Part shown: positions 12,578 to 13,609 of the stretch, one piece after another
Layout: each line of letters starts with the position of its first letter
Position numbering within the stretch: the first letter of the stretch is position 1
Notes under the pieces: model-generated
What the model saw: the letters and a program-made list of their open reading frames with translations, nothing else
Told to the model about the DNA's origin: nothing
The model's database searches: none
Position numbers and translations under genes: made by a program
Assembly (NCBI GenBank): GCA_947483095.1
Contig: CANKLD010000028.1
Location: 1-13,609 of the forward strand
Direction: 5' to 3'
Length of the DNA stretch: 13,609 nt
Source of the DNA: Bacteroidota bacterium
Lineage (GTDB): Bacteria > Bacteroidota > Bacteroidia > Flavobacteriales > Flavobacteriaceae

Positions 12578-12772
12578 TTAAGCAACAGCAACTTGCTTAT
12601 CAATAACAACTTGACCTCTGTAGTACATTTTACCTTCATGCCAGTAAGCTCTGTGGTATAAATGTGCTTCTCCTGTGATAGGACAAGTTGCAATTTGAGC
12701 AACTGTAGCTTTGTAATGTGTTCTTCTCTTGTCTCTTCTCGTTTTGGAGATTTTTCTCTTAGGATGCGCCAT
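12578..12772 (-). CDS. rpmF: 50S ribosomal protein L32
   Basis: Small basic protein of the large ribosomal subunit. The 64 residues begin [19 protein letters not shown], the near-invariant L32 N-terminus. [14 protein letters not shown] follows at about 30-43. Only one cysteine is present, so this is the non-zinc type of L32 without the four-cysteine ribbon. The gene starts nine bases after the DUF177 stop codon, the conserved yceD-rpmF pairing, and ends before a terminator. Confidence 0.96.
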   Translation of the reverse strand: MAHPKRKISKTRRDKRRTHYKATVAQIATCPITGEAHLYHRAYWHEGKMYYRGQVVIDKQVAVA

Positions 12773-12781
12773 TTTACTATA

Positions 12782-13312
12782 TTATTTATCCGTTAATAGT
12801 TGTTTTAATTTTTCCCAACGCGGGTCAATTTCTTCTTCTTTTTTAATTTCTTCTACTCTCAATTCATTTAGCTTTTTTAAAGCTTCAGAATTTAAAGTTC
12901 CGTCTTTAACCCCTGGGTGAACCCTTCTGAAAGGTATTGACAAAGCAATCATTTCGTATATTATTTGAGAAATATTAATTTCATGTTCCCCGTGAGGTAA
13001 AATCAATAATTCGTCATTATCATCATTGTATTCTTCTCCAAACTTAACGATTACTTTTAGTTTTCCTTTTATTGGAAAATCAAACATCTCGTTAGTCAAA
13101 TCACATGGAACATGAATGGTTCCCTTGTGTTTAAAATTCAATTCTATTAGGGTGCTTTTCTTTTCAAAAGCCACGTTTACTTTGATGTTTGCACTCTCAA
13201 ACTCATCATAATCAAAGTTATCAAAGAACTCCTTACTTATATGATATTCAAATTGGTGTTTTCCTAACTTTAATCCTATGAAAGGAATTAAAAAATCATT
13301 TAACTTTTTCAT
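12782..13312 (-). CDS. DUF177 / YceD family protein, rRNA accumulation factor
   Basis: YceD-type proteins are linked to accumulation of 23S rRNA, and their genes almost always precede rpmF, as here. The chosen ATG gives 176 residues beginning MKKLNDFLIPFIGLKLGKHQ. An upstream in-frame ATG at 13348 would add 12 residues but lies upstream of the predicted transcription start (about 13340), so I reject it. Recognisable parts: LGKHQFEYHISKEFF (16-30), PCDLTNEMFDFPIKGKL (69-85), where the central cysteine of the family is kept, an acidic segment (93-101), RRVHPGVKDGT (129-139) and the C-terminal DPRWEKLKQLL (163-173), all typical of the Bacteroidota branch. Cytoplasmic; exact biochemical role unknown. 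Confidence 0.9.
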   Translation of the reverse strand: MKKLNDFLIPFIGLKLGKHQFEYHISKEFFDNFDYDEFESANIKVNVAFEKKSTLIELNFKHKGTIHVPCDLTNEMFDFPIKGKLKVIVKFGEEYNDDNDELLILPHGEHEINISQIIYEMIALSIPFRRVHPGVKDGTLNSEALKKLNELRVEEIKKEEEIDPRWEKLKQLLTDK

Positions 13313-13345
13313 CGTAACAACAATTTTTCCCAAAACTTCGGGGTG

Positions 13346-13373
13346 CAAAGATATAAAATAATACTAATATCAA
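13346..13373 (-). promoter_or_regulatory. Promoter of the DUF177-rpmF unit
   Basis: The minus strand has TATCTTTG (13353-13346), an exact TAnnTTTG match, and TTG at 13373-13371 with a 17-base spacer, at the short end of the accepted range. Transcription should start near 13340, giving a leader of about 28 bases to the ATG at 13312. Confidence 0.6.
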
Positions 13374-13402
13374 AAGCGTTATCAACATTTTTTTGTTTAC
13401 AA

Positions 13403-13609
13403 CTACTTTTCTTTGGTTTTTAGTGGATTATTACTGATTTCTACATACTCATTTCTCGAGTTATAGATGTCAATTGCTAAAAAAACGGCTTCCTTAAATG
13501 AATTGTGATTGGCAATTCCTTTCCCGGCAATATCATAAGCAGTTCCATGATCTGGAGAAGTTCGAATTTTATCTAATCCCGCAGTATAATTTACCCCATT
13601 TCCAAACGA
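13403..13609 (-). CDS. pdxA: 4-hydroxythreonine-4-phosphate dehydrogenase, C-terminal fragment
   Basis: NAD-dependent oxidative decarboxylase of the DXP-dependent pyridoxal phosphate pathway. Only the last 68 codons are in the window; the remainder lies beyond the right edge. The fragment begins [20 protein letters not shown] and continues [17 protein letters not shown], the highly conserved C-terminal PdxA signature with the metal-binding His and the substrate-binding Arg-Thr-Ser-Pro-Asp-His stretch. It ends KTKEK-stop at 13403, 91 bases before the DUF177 start; that spacer holds the DUF177 promoter and no terminator I can see, so read-through is possible. PdxA's pathway uses DXP, the product of dxs at the other end of the window, though the two genes are not linked in an operon. 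Confidence 0.95.
   Translation of the reverse strand, partial: SFGNGVNYTAGLDKIRTSPDHGTAYDIAGKGIANHNSFKEAVFLAIDIYNSRNEYVEISNNPLKTKEK

Noticed and set aside
11460..12920. Plus-strand open frames at 11460-11777 and 12729-12920
   Set aside because: They are antisense to fabH and to rpmF/DUF177, which are conserved genes on minus.
13313..13348. Upstream ATG at 13348 as start of the DUF177 protein
   Set aside because: It overlaps the -7 promoter element, lies upstream of the expected transcript start, and adds residues not typical of the family.

Overview
The window looks like the chromosome of a Flavobacterium-type member of the Bacteroidota (Flavobacteriaceae). It is AT-rich, start codons lack clear Shine-Dalgarno sequences, and several genes are preceded by the flavobacterial -7 element TAnnTTTG. 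The protein set is also typical: a TonB-dependent receptor with an N-terminal carboxypeptidase-regulatory-like domain, a DUF5689 lipoprotein, a DUF4172 Fic protein and a pdxA-DUF177-rpmF-fabH-accB-accC cluster. No phage, transposase, CRISPR array, tRNA or rRNA was seen.

Layout. (1) 1-1588, minus: dxs, first enzyme of the MEP isoprenoid pathway, cut by the left edge and carrying an in-frame palindromic insertion. (2) 1701-2877, plus: a class II Fic protein with a C-terminal winged-helix domain, preceded by a 13-bp perfect inverted repeat lying on its promoter, so probably autoregulated. (3) 2931-3374, plus: tadA, the tRNA adenosine-34 deaminase. It converges on (4) 3432-4541, minus: a secreted endonuclease/exonuclease/phosphatase-fold enzyme, with a shared bidirectional terminator between them. 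(5) 4867-9165, plus: a two-gene operon, divergent from the nuclease-like gene, encoding an outer-membrane TonB-dependent receptor and a surface-type lipoprotein (DUF5689 plus choice-of-anchor-J), closed by two tandem terminators. (6) 9166-9496: non-coding, holding terminators, a possible gene relic and a palindromic intergenic repeat. (7) 9497-13609, minus: housekeeping genes in transcription order pdxA (partial), DUF177/YceD, rpmF, then fabH, accB, accC. A terminator after rpmF splits this cluster into a ribosome-related unit and a fatty-acid-synthesis unit.

How they work together. AccB and AccC form the biotin carboxyl carrier and biotin carboxylase half of acetyl-CoA carboxylase, and FabH condenses acetyl-CoA with malonyl-ACP to start fatty-acid synthesis. 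DUF177/YceD and L32 belong to large-subunit ribosome assembly. The most interesting accessory unit is the divergent trio of secreted EEP enzyme, TonB receptor and DUF5689 lipoprotein. I read it as a candidate envelope system that cleaves an extracellular phosphodiester substrate (nucleic acid, nucleotide or phospholipid) and imports the product; this is inference and the substrate is unknown. The other notable items are the Fic operator, which has a third half-site, and the palindrome that adds residues to Dxs.
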